Of a stretch of 56,728 nt of DNA, positions 42,276 through 50,587 are shown one piece after another. This DNA comes from Ruminococcus sp. (GTDB lineage Bacteria; Bacillota; Clostridia; Oscillospirales; Ruminococcaceae): positions 1 to 56,728 of the forward strand of contig JAHZHC010000011.1 in NCBI GenBank assembly GCA_019420505.1, written 5' to 3'. Made by a program: the position numbers and the translations under genes. How positions within the stretch are numbered: position 1 is the stretch's first letter; every line of letters begins with the position of its first letter. The notes under the pieces are model-generated. The model saw nothing but the letters and a program-made list of their open reading frames with translations, did not search any database and was not told the DNA's origin.

Positions 42276-44408
42276 ATGGGGAAAAAGGTTTATGATAACC
42301 GTGAGCTTTCATGGCTTAAATTTAATGTACGGGTATTAGAGGAAGCAAGAGACAGCAATGTTCCTCTTATGGAAAGGCTTTTGTTCGAGTCTATTTTTGA
42401 AAGCAATCTTGACGAGTTTTTCATGGTAAGGGTAGGTTCGCTTATCGATCAGTCTTTGGTTGATGATAATCGAAAGGACGGAAAGACAAAAATGCGTCCT
42501 TCCGAACAGCTTTCGGCTATTTATTCTAAGGTAAGGGAGCTTAACGAGAAGAAGGACAAAACTTATTCTGCACTTCTTAAGGAGCTGTCATTCAACAAGG
42601 TTTATCACAAACAGATAAAAAATCTTTCAAAGGCTGAAGCTGAGTTTTTAGATGCCTATTATTCTTATGAAATAAAACCTTTTTTAAATGCAGTTGTGGT
42701 TGATAAGCGTCACCCGTTTCCTTTCCTTAATAATAAAGAGATTTATGCTGTGGGAAAACTCAATTCAAAATCTGGTGTAAAGCTTGGAATAATAAGCTGC
42801 GGAGATAAATTTGATCGTGTTATTTTTCTGCCTTCGCAGGATGATGAAGCTATTGGCTTTGTGCTGGCGGAGGAATTGATCCTGCATTTTGCGGACAGGG
42901 CTTTTGACGGATATAAAATTGAAGAAAAGGCTTTGATGAGAATTACCCGAAACGCTGATATTAATATTGAAGAAAGCTTTGATGACGAGCTTGATTTCAG
43001 ACAGAATATGTCGGTTCTTATCAGCAAGAGAAAGAGGCTTTGTCCGGTAAGGCTTCAGCTTTCAAAGAGTATTTCAGAGCTGACCTGCGCTGAATTATGT
43101 GCAAGACTTGAACTTACGAAAAAGCAGGTGTTTATTGAAAAAGCGCCTCTTGATTTCAGTTTTGTTTTTACTCTGTTTAAAAAGGCTGAGAACAAAAAGC
43201 ACTTATTCTTTAATCTTCAAGAACCTCAGATGTCACCTTCGGTTATTGATAATGCATCTATGATTTCACAAATTGATAAGGGAGATATTTTTCTGTCATA
43301 TCCTTATGAATCAATGAAGCCGTTTATAAGACTTTTAGAAGAAGCGGCTTTTGATCCGACGGTGGTGTCCATAAAAATGACGCTTTATCGGGTTGCAAAG
43401 AATTCTAAGATAATAAAGGCGCTTTGTACTGCGGCAGAAAACGGCAAGGACGTTCTTGTGCTTGTAGAACTGAGGGCAAGGTTTGATGAGGAAAACAACA
43501 TCGGCTGGTCTAAGCTTTTGGAAGAATCGGGCTGTAATGTTATGTATGGTCCGCAGGGGTTAAAGGTACATTCAAAGCTTTGTCTTATTACCCGTAAGGC
43601 AGGAAAGTCGGTAAAATATACGGTTCAGATCGGTACGGGAAATTATAACGAAAAGACTGCGGAGCTTTATACTGATTTATGTCTTATGACAGCAAATGAA
43701 CAGATTGCTCATGATGCAGTTAACATATTTAATTCGCTTGCTATAGGCGAATTGGTTGAAGAAAGTGAACATCTTCTTGTTGCACCGAGGTGTTTACAGA
43801 ACAAGATAGTTGAAATGATGGACAGGGAGATTGCTCTTTCAAAAGCAGGCGGAGAGGGATATGTCGGCGCTAAGCTTAACTCTCTTACTGACAAGGTTCT
43901 TATTGATAAGATAATTGAATGCTCTCAGGCGGGCGTTAAGGTTGAACTTGTTATCAGAGGCATTTCATGTCTTATAGCAGGGATTGAAGGCAAAACTGAT
44001 AATGTTCGTATAGTTTCAATAGTAGGACGATATCTTGAGCATGCAAGAATATATATTTTTGGTAAAGGCGACAGGCAAAAGGTTTACATATCATCTGCCG
44101 ATTACATGACGAGAAATACCACAAGGCGAGTTGAGGTGGCGGCGCCTGTTTTGAATGAAAGCATCAGAAAGAGGATAACTGACTATTTTAACACACAGCT
44201 TTCTGACAATATCAAGGCAAGAGAACAGCAGCCGGACGGAACATACAAGCGGGTTTCTTCTGAAGGAGTTCCTGTTGATTCGCAGAAGATGTTTTTTGCC
44301 GAGGCTTATGCAAACGCACCTAAGGCTGTTACGGCGGCTTTTGACAAAAAGGAGAAAAAGGGATTTTGGGCAAAAATCAAAGGCTTTTTTAAAAGGAATA
44401 ACAAATAG
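42276..44408 (+). CDS. ppk1: Polyphosphate kinase 1
   Basis: 710 residues. It polymerises the gamma-phosphate of ATP into polyphosphate, reversibly. NRELSWLKFNVRVLEEA at the N-terminus, SYPYESMKPFIRLLEEAAFD centrally, the phospho-His loop LKVHSKLCLI and the second His in YLEHARIYIFG are the family landmarks. The ATG at 42276 is preferred because GGTGA lies 5 nt before it; an ATG four codons upstream is the alternative. The C-terminus ends in a basic KIKGFFKRNNK tail. Confidence 0.95.
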   Translation: MGKKVYDNRELSWLKFNVRVLEEARDSNVPLMERLLFESIFESNLDEFFMVRVGSLIDQSLVDDNRKDGKTKMRPSEQLSAIYSKVRELNEKKDKTYSALLKELSFNKVYHKQIKNLSKAEAEFLDAYYSYEIKPFLNAVVVDKRHPFPFLNNKEIYAVGKLNSKSGVKLGIISCGDKFDRVIFLPSQDDEAIGFVLAEELILHFADRAFDGYKIEEKALMRITRNADINIEESFDDELDFRQNMSVLISKRKRLCPVRLQLSKSISELTCAELCARLELTKKQVFIEKAPLDFSFVFTLFKKAENKKHLFFNLQEPQMSPSVIDNASMISQIDKGDIFLSYPYESMKPFIRLLEEAAFDPTVVSIKMTLYRVAKNSKIIKALCTAAENGKDVLVLVELRARFDEENNIGWSKLLEESGCNVMYGPQGLKVHSKLCLITRKAGKSVKYTVQIGTGNYNEKTAELYTDLCLMTANEQIAHDAVNIFNSLAIGELVEESEHLLVAPRCLQNKIVEMMDREIALSKAGGEGYVGAKLNSLTDKVLIDKIIECSQAGVKVELVIRGISCLIAGIEGKTDNVRIVSIVGRYLEHARIYIFGKGDRQKVYISSADYMTRNTTRRVEVAAPVLNESIRKRITDYFNTQLSDNIKAREQQPDGTYKRVSSEGVPVDSQKMFFAEAYANAPKAVTAAFDKKEKKGFWAKIKGFFKRNNK

Positions 44409-44461
44409 CTGAATCAACTGTTTGCCTGACAGTAAGAGTATTAATATAAGGAAGCGGCAAT

Positions 44462-44557
44462 ATGAAAAGTGTAAAAAATCAGATGTCAGAATTTATGACC
44501 GCAGGAGTTTTGCTGGCATTTACGGGAGGATCGACTGACGCAAATCAAAAGGCCTAA
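44462..44557 (+). pseudogene. 31-codon remnant of a DUF1275 (YoaK-like) membrane protein
   Basis: A short frame with a good AAGGAAG RBS. The translation contains QMSEFMTAGVLLAFTGGSTD, which strongly resembles the first membrane segment of DUF1275 proteins (MSESF..GVLLAL.GGFLDAY). It then stops abruptly, and no continuation is seen in any frame. Best read as a decayed N-terminal fragment, although a tiny membrane peptide is possible. Confidence 0.55.
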
Positions 44558-44601
44558 AGAGGATTATGGTGAATGCCATTGTTCAGAATAGCTAAAAAAA
44601 A

Positions 44602-44641
44602 GCGGGATTTTTGTGTTAAGTCATAAAAATCCTGTTTTTAA
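44602..44641 (+). terminator. Terminator after ppk1 and the DUF1275 remnant
   Basis: CGGGATTTTT/AAAAATCCTG (one G-T pair) with a T5 tract. Confidence 0.75.
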
Positions 44642-44670
44642 TTGACTTGTAAATAGGGTTATGATAAAAT
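44642..44670 (+). promoter_or_regulatory. Promoter of the two-start gene
   Basis: TTGACT (44642-44647), 17 nt, TAAAAT (44665-44670). The expected transcript starts a few bases before the first copy of the duplicated start-site sequence. Confidence 0.65.
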
Positions 44671-44680
44671 CAGATTAAAG

Positions 44681-44765
44681 ACAGGGGAAGACACCCATAA
44701 CAAAAAACGCAAGGTCTGATTAAAATTTAATATTACAAGGGGGGAGACACCCATGGAAAAAAACG
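44681..44765 (+). repeat. Duplicated ribosome-binding/start region
   Basis: Two copies 56 bp apart: ACAGGGGAAGACACCCATA followed by ACAAAAAACG (44681-44709), and ACAAGGGGGGAGACACCCAT followed by GGAAAAAAACG (44735-44765). The first has ATA where the second has the ATG start codon at 44753. The first may be a decoy ribosome site or the scar of a duplication. Confidence 0.7.
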
Positions 44766-45877
44766 TAATTGTAAAAGACGAATTTGGAAAACAGGTTGGG
44801 TTCACTTATCCTAAAAGGGCAAGGGGACTTGTTAAAAACGGTCGGGCAGAGTATGTCGGCGACTGTGAAATTCGTATGAAAAAGGGCAATAAAGATAATT
44901 GCTTTAATACTCATGCTCCGATCGGTAATATTGATACGGAGGAAATAATTATGAGTAATGTTATAAATTTTAATGCAAAAGAATTCAGTTTTGATAAAAG
45001 CTGTGAGGATAACGTTGGTTCAAGGATGTTTATTATAGGACTTGACGGAAAGACCACAGAAGTTTTGGAAATCGGTGATTGGGGATGGAACTGGTCGCAG
45101 ATAAAATGTGAAAAGCATTTAGCGAAGAACACAGATTATATTTTCCGTTTTGCAATGACGGGAGGATACTGTGACACAGGTGAAGAGGTTTCTCAATTAA
45201 TAATTTTTAATGATGAAAACTGGGATGACAGATATACTTATCCGCTTGCTAAGAGCGCTTATGCGCCTGTTTTAAGCAAGGAATGGGATGAGGGAATCTT
45301 AAGGGTATATGAAATTCCCTTTAACACAGGCGAAGCTGAAAAGACAACCTTTGTATTTACTGCACAAAAGGCGGTGGCAAGGTTTATGCCTGCTCTTGAC
45401 AATGAGAGTTATGAAGGTCTTGAAAATATGACTTACGGTCAATGGTGGAATAAATGTAGCAATGGTTCGGATAATAGAAGATGTTCCGGTAATGGCAGTG
45501 GATTCGGCAGTGTTATAGACTTATGCGGAGCGAACATTGGAGCGAGCGCATTGAAGGATCTGCTCAATAATGTACCGTTTGTGCATGCAATCGATTTAAG
45601 CGGTGCAAACATTTATGATGATTCAGGTGAAGCACAGAATGAATCTGCTGAAACTGTAGAGGCTGAGATTGTTGAACCGAAGGATGAAAATGATAAACCG
45701 TTTATGGAAACTGCGGTTAATGCGATGAAGTTGAGCTTTGCAGCTCTGACGGAACAGATTGATGCAGCGCCTGAGGGAAGTCCTCAGCGGATTGCCATGC
45801 AGGAAGTATTGGAATCCTTAAAATCACAGATAAATTCAAATATTGATCAATTTGAAAATTCTGAGGAGCAAGAATAG
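44753..45877 (+). CDS. Unknown protein with a possible second internal start
   Basis: 374 residues. A basic N-terminal module (1-45, KNVIVKDEFGKQVGFTYPKR then ARGLVKNGRAEYV) recurs, from memory, as a stand-alone lead-in on clostridial hypothetical proteins. It is followed by a Trp/Tyr-rich probable beta domain (67-225; GDWGWNWSQIKCEKH), a Ser/Asn/Gly linker with cysteines, two pseudo-repeats LCGANIGASALKDLL and LSGANIYDD, and an acidic helical tail. GGAGGA (44938-44943) lies 7 nt before an in-frame ATG at 44951, so a 308-residue form starting MSNVINFNAKEFSF is likely made too. No signal peptide or membrane segment. No function assigned. Confidence 0.75.
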   Translation: MEKNVIVKDEFGKQVGFTYPKRARGLVKNGRAEYVGDCEIRMKKGNKDNCFNTHAPIGNIDTEEIIMSNVINFNAKEFSFDKSCEDNVGSRMFIIGLDGKTTEVLEIGDWGWNWSQIKCEKHLAKNTDYIFRFAMTGGYCDTGEEVSQLIIFNDENWDDRYTYPLAKSAYAPVLSKEWDEGILRVYEIPFNTGEAEKTTFVFTAQKAVARFMPALDNESYEGLENMTYGQWWNKCSNGSDNRRCSGNGSGFGSVIDLCGANIGASALKDLLNNVPFVHAIDLSGANIYDDSGEAQNESAETVEAEIVEPKDENDKPFMETAVNAMKLSFAALTEQIDAAPEGSPQRIAMQEVLESLKSQINSNIDQFENSEEQE

Positions 45878-45895
45878 AAATAACATTATATAATA

Positions 45896-45935
45896 AAAAA
45901 CAGGGAAAGCGGATTTTGCTTTCCCTGTTTTATTT
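45896..45935. terminator. Bidirectional terminator
   Basis: AAAACAGGGAAAGC/GCTTTCCCTGTTTT, 14 bp, between the converging two-start gene and aspartokinase. Confidence 0.9.
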
Positions 45936-45941
45936 ATCATA

Positions 45942-47261
45942 TTACAGCTGGTGGACAACAAAGATATCATATATGCTTTTTACGGCAGATTCAAAATCTT
46001 CTTCCTCGACACCGATGATAATATTAAGTTCGCTGGAGCCCTGGTCGATCATTTTAACGTTGACATGTGCATGAGCCAAAGCTGCAAAAATTCTTCCTGC
46101 TGTACCTCTGTTTGATTTCATTGCTCTTCCCACGACGGCGATAAGCGCAAGTCCGCTTTCAATATCGATAGAATCAGGCTGTACATTTCTGTGAAGTCCT
46201 GCAAGAACCTCCTGCTCTTTCGGTTCAAATTCCTCCTGATGGACGATAACGCTCATTGTATCGATTCCAGAAGGCATATGCTCAAATGAAAGTCCGTTCT
46301 TTTCAAAAACTTCAAGGACCTTACGTCCGAAACCAAGCTCGCCGTTCATCATATCCTTTTCAATATTTATTACGGTAAAGCCTTTTTTGCCTGCAATACC
46401 TGTAATGGTGAACTGAGGTTTACGGCCGGTGCTTTCTACGATCATTGTGCCATGGTCAAGCGGAGCGTTTGTATTTTTTATATTTATAGGAATTCCTGCT
46501 TTTCTTACAGGGAATATAGCGTCCTCATGCAGGACGGTTGCGCCCATATAAGAGAGCTCACGAAGCTCCTTATATGTAATTGTGGTTATAGGCATGGGAT
46601 CTGGTACGATTCTTGGATCTGCAATAAGAAAGCCTGAAACATCTGTCCAGTTTTCATAGAGATCTGCACCGCAGGCTGCTGCAACAATAGAACCTGTTAC
46701 GTCAGATCCGCCTCTTGAAAATGTTTTTATGGTGTCGTTCGGCATAGAGCCATAGAATCCCGGAATTACTGCATTTTCCATACCTGCCAGCTTCGCTGAC
46801 AGAATTTCATTTGTTTTTACAGCGTCAAATGCGCCCCGATCGTCAAAGAAAATAACATCTGCTGCGTCAATAAAATTATATCCCAAATAATTTGCAAGTA
46901 CAATACCGTTAAGGTATTCGCCTCTTGAAGCGGCATAATCTCTTCCTGCTTTTCCGATAAAACAGGATCTGATTATATCAAACTCGGATTCCAATGAAAG
47001 TTCAAGCTCAAGTTCATTGATAATTCCGTAATATCTTTCTTTTATAGCGTTGAATTCTTTTTCAAAGTCCTTGCCTTTAGCTGCAAGGTCATAACAGCCA
47101 TAGAGCATATCAGTCACTTTTATATCATCGGAAAATCTTTTTCCCGGCGCTGACGGAACAACAAATCTTCTTGAGTCTTCTGAACGAATTATATTACCAA
47201 CCTTTTTAAATTGTTCAGCGCTTGCGAGTGAGCTTCCGCCGAATTTTACAACCTTAGTCAA
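45942..47261 (-). CDS. lysC: Aspartate kinase
   Basis: About 439 residues. It phosphorylates L-aspartate, the first step toward lysine, threonine, methionine and diaminopimelate. VVKFGGSSLASAEQFKKV opens the kinase domain. FSRGGSDVTGSIVAAACGADLYENW and TDVSGFLIADPRIV are the substrate- and ATP-binding motifs. A C-terminal ACT pair (from about 300) mediates feedback control. The best start is the TTG at 47261, 10 nt after AGGAG; a TTG three codons earlier is too close to that RBS. It is monocistronic. Confidence 0.94.
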   Translation of the reverse strand: MTKVVKFGGSSLASAEQFKKVGNIIRSEDSRRFVVPSAPGKRFSDDIKVTDMLYGCYDLAAKGKDFEKEFNAIKERYYGIINELELELSLESEFDIIRSCFIGKAGRDYAASRGEYLNGIVLANYLGYNFIDAADVIFFDDRGAFDAVKTNEILSAKLAGMENAVIPGFYGSMPNDTIKTFSRGGSDVTGSIVAAACGADLYENWTDVSGFLIADPRIVPDPMPITTITYKELRELSYMGATVLHEDAIFPVRKAGIPINIKNTNAPLDHGTMIVESTGRKPQFTITGIAGKKGFTVINIEKDMMNGELGFGRKVLEVFEKNGLSFEHMPSGIDTMSVIVHQEEFEPKEQEVLAGLHRNVQPDSIDIESGLALIAVVGRAMKSNRGTAGRIFAALAHAHVNVKMIDQGSSELNIIIGVEEEDFESAVKSIYDIFVVHQL

Positions 47262-47431
47262 TATCTCCAAACTCCTAACTTTTAAATTTACAAAAAACAG
47301 TACCTTTTAATTATATATGCTTTTAATTTATTAGTCAATGTACAAAAGCACGAATTTTATGTAAATTTTTTATGTATCTTTATGGAATACGCTTGTATTT
47401 CTACGGCGCACATATTATCTTTTATTATCCC

Positions 47432-47460
47432 TTGCATTTTAAAATAAATTATGTTAAAAT
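47432..47460 (+). promoter_or_regulatory. Promoter of apgM
   Basis: TTGCAT (47432-47437), 17 nt, TAAAAT (47455-47460), with TG before the -10. Confidence 0.65.
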
Positions 47461-47512
47461 TACATTAAAGACTTTTATTGGGTCATAAATAAATAATGAA
47501 AGAAGAATGACA

Positions 47513-48724
47513 ATGACAAAATATGTAGTTTTGCTTTGTGACGGAATGGCTGATTATCCTGTTGAGGAGTTGGGAAACAAGACACCTATGGGTGCGTCTG
47601 TTACGCCGAACATGGATAGACTTGCAAAGGTTTCAAGGCTTGGGCTTGTAAAGAGTGTTGCTGACGGACTTAAACCGGGTTCTGATGTTGCAAATCTTTC
47701 GATTCTCGGATACAATCCCGATATATACTATTCGGGCAGATCTCCTCTTGAGGCAGGTTCGATCGGTATTGACATGAAGCCGACGGACGTATCATTCAGA
47801 TGCAATTTAGTTACTCTTTCCGATGAAGAGAATTATGAGGATAAGACTATTCTTGATTACTGTGCAGATGATATTTCAACGGAAGAGGCAAAGGTTCTTA
47901 TTGATTTTCTTGCTGAAAATTTCAATAACGAAGAATTTCAGCTTTATTCAGGTGTAAGCTATCGTCACTGTCTTATATGGAACAACGGTACTTTAGATGT
48001 TGGCACGCTAACTCCTCCCCACGATATTACAGGGAAACCGATTAAAGAATACATCCCAAAGGCTGAAAATGCGAAGAAGCTTTATGACATGATGGTTAAG
48101 AGCTATGAGCTGCTGAAGGATCATCCTGTCAACAAGGCGAGAATTGCAAATGGAAAGCGTCCGGCAAACTCAATGTGGTTCTGGGGAGAGGGCATAAGAA
48201 AGGCGCTTAAGCCATTTGATGAAAAATACGGTTTGAAGGGATCAATTATTTCTGCTGTTGACCTTCTTAAGGGAATCGGTAAATTCTCCGGAATGAATGT
48301 TGTAAATGTTGAAGGTGCAACAGGATATATAGACACAAACTTTGACGGCAAGGCTGAGGCTTGTATTGAGGAACTTGAAAAAGGACAGGATTTTGTATAT
48401 ATTCATGTAGAAGCACCTGACGAGTGCGGACACAGGCATGAGATTGAAAACAAGAAAAAGTCAATTGAGTTGATTGATGAGAAAATACTTGGCCCTGTAC
48501 TCGGCGCTTTGGAGAAATATGATGATTATAAGGTACTCATTTGTCCTGATCATGCTACTCCGCTTTCTTTAAAAACTCACACAAATGATCCTATTCCTTA
48601 TCTTATGTATCACAAAAAGGATGAGGTTAAGGGACAGCCGGAGTTTACAGAGGAAACGGCAAAGGCAACAGGTGTTTATGTAGAAGAGGGACACACGCTT
48701 CTTCAGATGTTCTTTGATTTATAA
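47513..48724 (+). CDS. apgM: Cofactor-independent phosphoglycerate mutase, archaeal type
   Basis: 403 residues of the alkaline-phosphatase superfamily. It interconverts 3- and 2-phosphoglycerate. LLCDGMADYPVEELGNKTPM binds the metals, DVANLSILGYNP contains the nucleophilic Ser, and HVEAPDECGHRHE and CPDHATPLSLKTH supply the other metal ligands. It may also act like ThrH-type homoserine phosphotransferases that share this fold, but the glycolytic role is standard. ATG 47513 fits the AGAAGA RBS; an ATG at 47507 is the alternative. Confidence 0.9.
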   Translation: MTKYVVLLCDGMADYPVEELGNKTPMGASVTPNMDRLAKVSRLGLVKSVADGLKPGSDVANLSILGYNPDIYYSGRSPLEAGSIGIDMKPTDVSFRCNLVTLSDEENYEDKTILDYCADDISTEEAKVLIDFLAENFNNEEFQLYSGVSYRHCLIWNNGTLDVGTLTPPHDITGKPIKEYIPKAENAKKLYDMMVKSYELLKDHPVNKARIANGKRPANSMWFWGEGIRKALKPFDEKYGLKGSIISAVDLLKGIGKFSGMNVVNVEGATGYIDTNFDGKAEACIEELEKGQDFVYIHVEAPDECGHRHEIENKKKSIELIDEKILGPVLGALEKYDDYKVLICPDHATPLSLKTHTNDPIPYLMYHKKDEVKGQPEFTEETAKATGVYVEEGHTLLQMFFDL

Positions 48725-48769
48725 TTCAGCTATTTAAATATATAATAAATATGAAAGGAGGTTTGTGAA

Positions 48770-48925
48770 ATGAAGTATGTATGTGATATCTGCGGATATA
48801 TCTATGATGAGGAAACAGGAGATCCGGACAACGGAATTGCGGCAGGAACAAAGTGGGAAGATGTTCCTGAGGATTTTGTATGTCCTCTCTGCGGAGTTGG
48901 CAAGGATCAGTTTTCACAGGAATAA
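48770..48925 (+). CDS. rub: Rubredoxin
   Basis: 51 residues. Two CxxC knuckles, C5-DI-C8-GY and C38-PL-C41-G, bind one iron. The core YDEETGDPDNGIAAGTKWED is canonical. It is a small cytoplasmic electron carrier, used in anaerobes for oxygen and peroxide detoxification. AGGAGG precedes the ATG. It sits between apgM and hydF, probably on the same transcript as hydF. Confidence 0.97.
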   Translation: MKYVCDICGYIYDEETGDPDNGIAAGTKWEDVPEDFVCPLCGVGKDQFSQE

Positions 48926-49005
48926 TGTTCAGACAAATGCTGTAGGGCAGGGGCAGAAAATTTATTTGTCTTTGCTTTACAGCATTATTTTTAAGGAGAA
49001 TGGAT

Positions 49006-50202
49006 ATGGGTTTGAATTCGACTCCGTCCGGGGAGAGGATACATATTGGATTTTTCGGGAAACGCAATGCGGGGAAATCCAGTGTTGTTAATGCGGTTAC
49101 GGGACAGGAATCTGCTGTTGTATCTGACATTCTTGGAACAACAACTGATCCGGTATTTAAGGCAATGGAGCTTTTGCCGCTGGGCCCGGTTATGATAATA
49201 GATACTCCCGGTTTTGATGATGAGGGAAGTCTTGGTGAGCAAAGGGTTAAAAAGACAAGGCAGGTTTTAAACAAGACAGATATTGCTGTGTTGATTGTTG
49301 ATGCACAGCAGGGTTTGTCTAAGACAGACAGTCAGCTTATTTCTATATTCAAGGAAAAGGGATTGCCTTTTATAATTGCTTATAATAAGGTGGATTTGCT
49401 GGACAGCAAAGAGCTTTTGAAGGATAATGAAATTTATATCAGTGCTAAAAACGGAACGAATATTTATGAACTGAAAGAAAAAATCGGCAGTCTTTCGGCT
49501 TTTCATTCAAGTAATAAACGATTGGTTGGAGATTTATTGAATGCGGGTGATCTGGCTGTGCTTGTTGTGCCTATTGATTCATCTGCTCCAAAGGGCAGGC
49601 TGATTCTTCCTCAGCAGCAGGCGATAAGAGATATTCTTGAAGCAGGGGCAATTTCTGTTGTGACGAGAGATACGGAGCTTAAACAGACATTGGCAGGACT
49701 TAATAAAAAGCCTGCGATTGTAATTACAGACAGTCAGGCTTTTAAACAGGTTTCAAGGGATGTTCCCGAGGATGTAAAATTGACGTCTTTTTCTATACTT
49801 ATGGCGAGGTATAAAGGTTTTCTTGACGGTGCAGTTAGGGGAGCAAAAGAGATAGACAGCATTGAAAATGGTGACAGGGTTCTTATTTCTGAGGGATGTA
49901 CTCATCACAGGCAATGTGAGGATATCGGTACGGTAAAGCTTCCTAAATGGCTGGAAGGTTACACCGGGAAACATTTTGATTTTTCATTTTCTTCAGGTAC
50001 AGAATTTCCTGAGGATTTATCGAAGTATAGGCTTATTATTCACTGCGGAGGCTGTATGCTTAACGACCGTGAAATGAGATATCGAATGAAGTGTGCTGAA
50101 GATCAGGGCATTGCGTTTACAAATTACGGAACAGCTATTGCATTTATGAACGGTATTTTAAAACGAAGCTTAGCGGTATTCGGAAATGATTATGGCTTAT
50201 GA
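49006..50202 (+). CDS. hydF: [FeFe]-hydrogenase maturation GTPase HydF
   Basis: 398 residues. The GTPase domain has G1 GKRNAGKSS (~21-29), GTTTDP, IDTPGFDDEG and NKVD. The C-terminal cluster domain has the HydF pattern CTHH then HCGGCM, which binds a 4Fe-4S cluster and carries the H-cluster precursor to the hydrogenase. Its presence implies an [FeFe]-hydrogenase and HydE/HydG elsewhere in the genome. The ATG at 49006 is 8 nt after AAGGAGA; the ATG at 49000 is too close. Confidence 0.95.
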   Translation: MGLNSTPSGERIHIGFFGKRNAGKSSVVNAVTGQESAVVSDILGTTTDPVFKAMELLPLGPVMIIDTPGFDDEGSLGEQRVKKTRQVLNKTDIAVLIVDAQQGLSKTDSQLISIFKEKGLPFIIAYNKVDLLDSKELLKDNEIYISAKNGTNIYELKEKIGSLSAFHSSNKRLVGDLLNAGDLAVLVVPIDSSAPKGRLILPQQQAIRDILEAGAISVVTRDTELKQTLAGLNKKPAIVITDSQAFKQVSRDVPEDVKLTSFSILMARYKGFLDGAVRGAKEIDSIENGDRVLISEGCTHHRQCEDIGTVKLPKWLEGYTGKHFDFSFSSGTEFPEDLSKYRLIIHCGGCMLNDREMRYRMKCAEDQGIAFTNYGTAIAFMNGILKRSLAVFGNDYGL

Positions 50203-50231
50203 TATCATTTATCAGACGGCAATGGAATAAC

Positions 50232-50265
50232 TTCGGACAGATTTAAGTATCTGTCCGTTTTTTTG
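50232..50265 (+). terminator. Terminator of hydF
   Basis: CGGACAGAT/ATCTGTCCG with a 6-nt loop and seven T. Confidence 0.9.
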
Positions 50266-50311
50266 TGATGTTCAAGTCTGATGTTCCTGATTGAAAAACA
50301 TTGAAAAGTTC

Positions 50312-50340
50312 TTGACAAAAGGGGGGCAAAGTAGTATGAT
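50312..50340 (+). promoter_or_regulatory. Promoter of mgtE
   Basis: TTGACA (50312-50317), 17 nt, TATGAT (50335-50340). Confidence 0.78.
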
Positions 50341-50346
50341 TAAATA

Positions 50347-50570
50347 GGTGAAAAATTCATATGCGGTTATTGTATGTGAATTTTTTATTTTATTGATGAG
50401 GAAGTGATTTTAAGTGGATGACGCCGGACATAATTTGATTACCCGTGATTTATGCAGGCGTTGGTCTGCTTTATAATAAAGGGTAATCTGTGTTGAGTCG
50501 GTATTAATTCAAAACGGCAAGTCACGGTTTAATTGCTTACTGCATATGGAATAGTATAGCCGGATCTTGT
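50347..50570 (+). promoter_or_regulatory. Long structured leader of mgtE
   Basis: The leader starts with a 14-bp hairpin (two wobble pairs), AAAAATTCATATGC/GTATGTGAATTTTT, followed by TATTTTATT, which looks like a terminator right after the promoter. A later perfect stem GATTACCC (50437-50444)/GGGTAATC (50481-50488) encloses GCAG/CTGC. The position suggests magnesium control, but the conserved M-box sequence blocks are not visible. Confidence 0.5.
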
Positions 50571-50587
50571 TGTTAGGGGGGAATAAT

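Noticed and set aside
50347..50570. Standard M-box riboswitch
   Set aside because: The conserved GGTGAGGCTCC-type segment is absent; a short AGGTGA alone is not enough.
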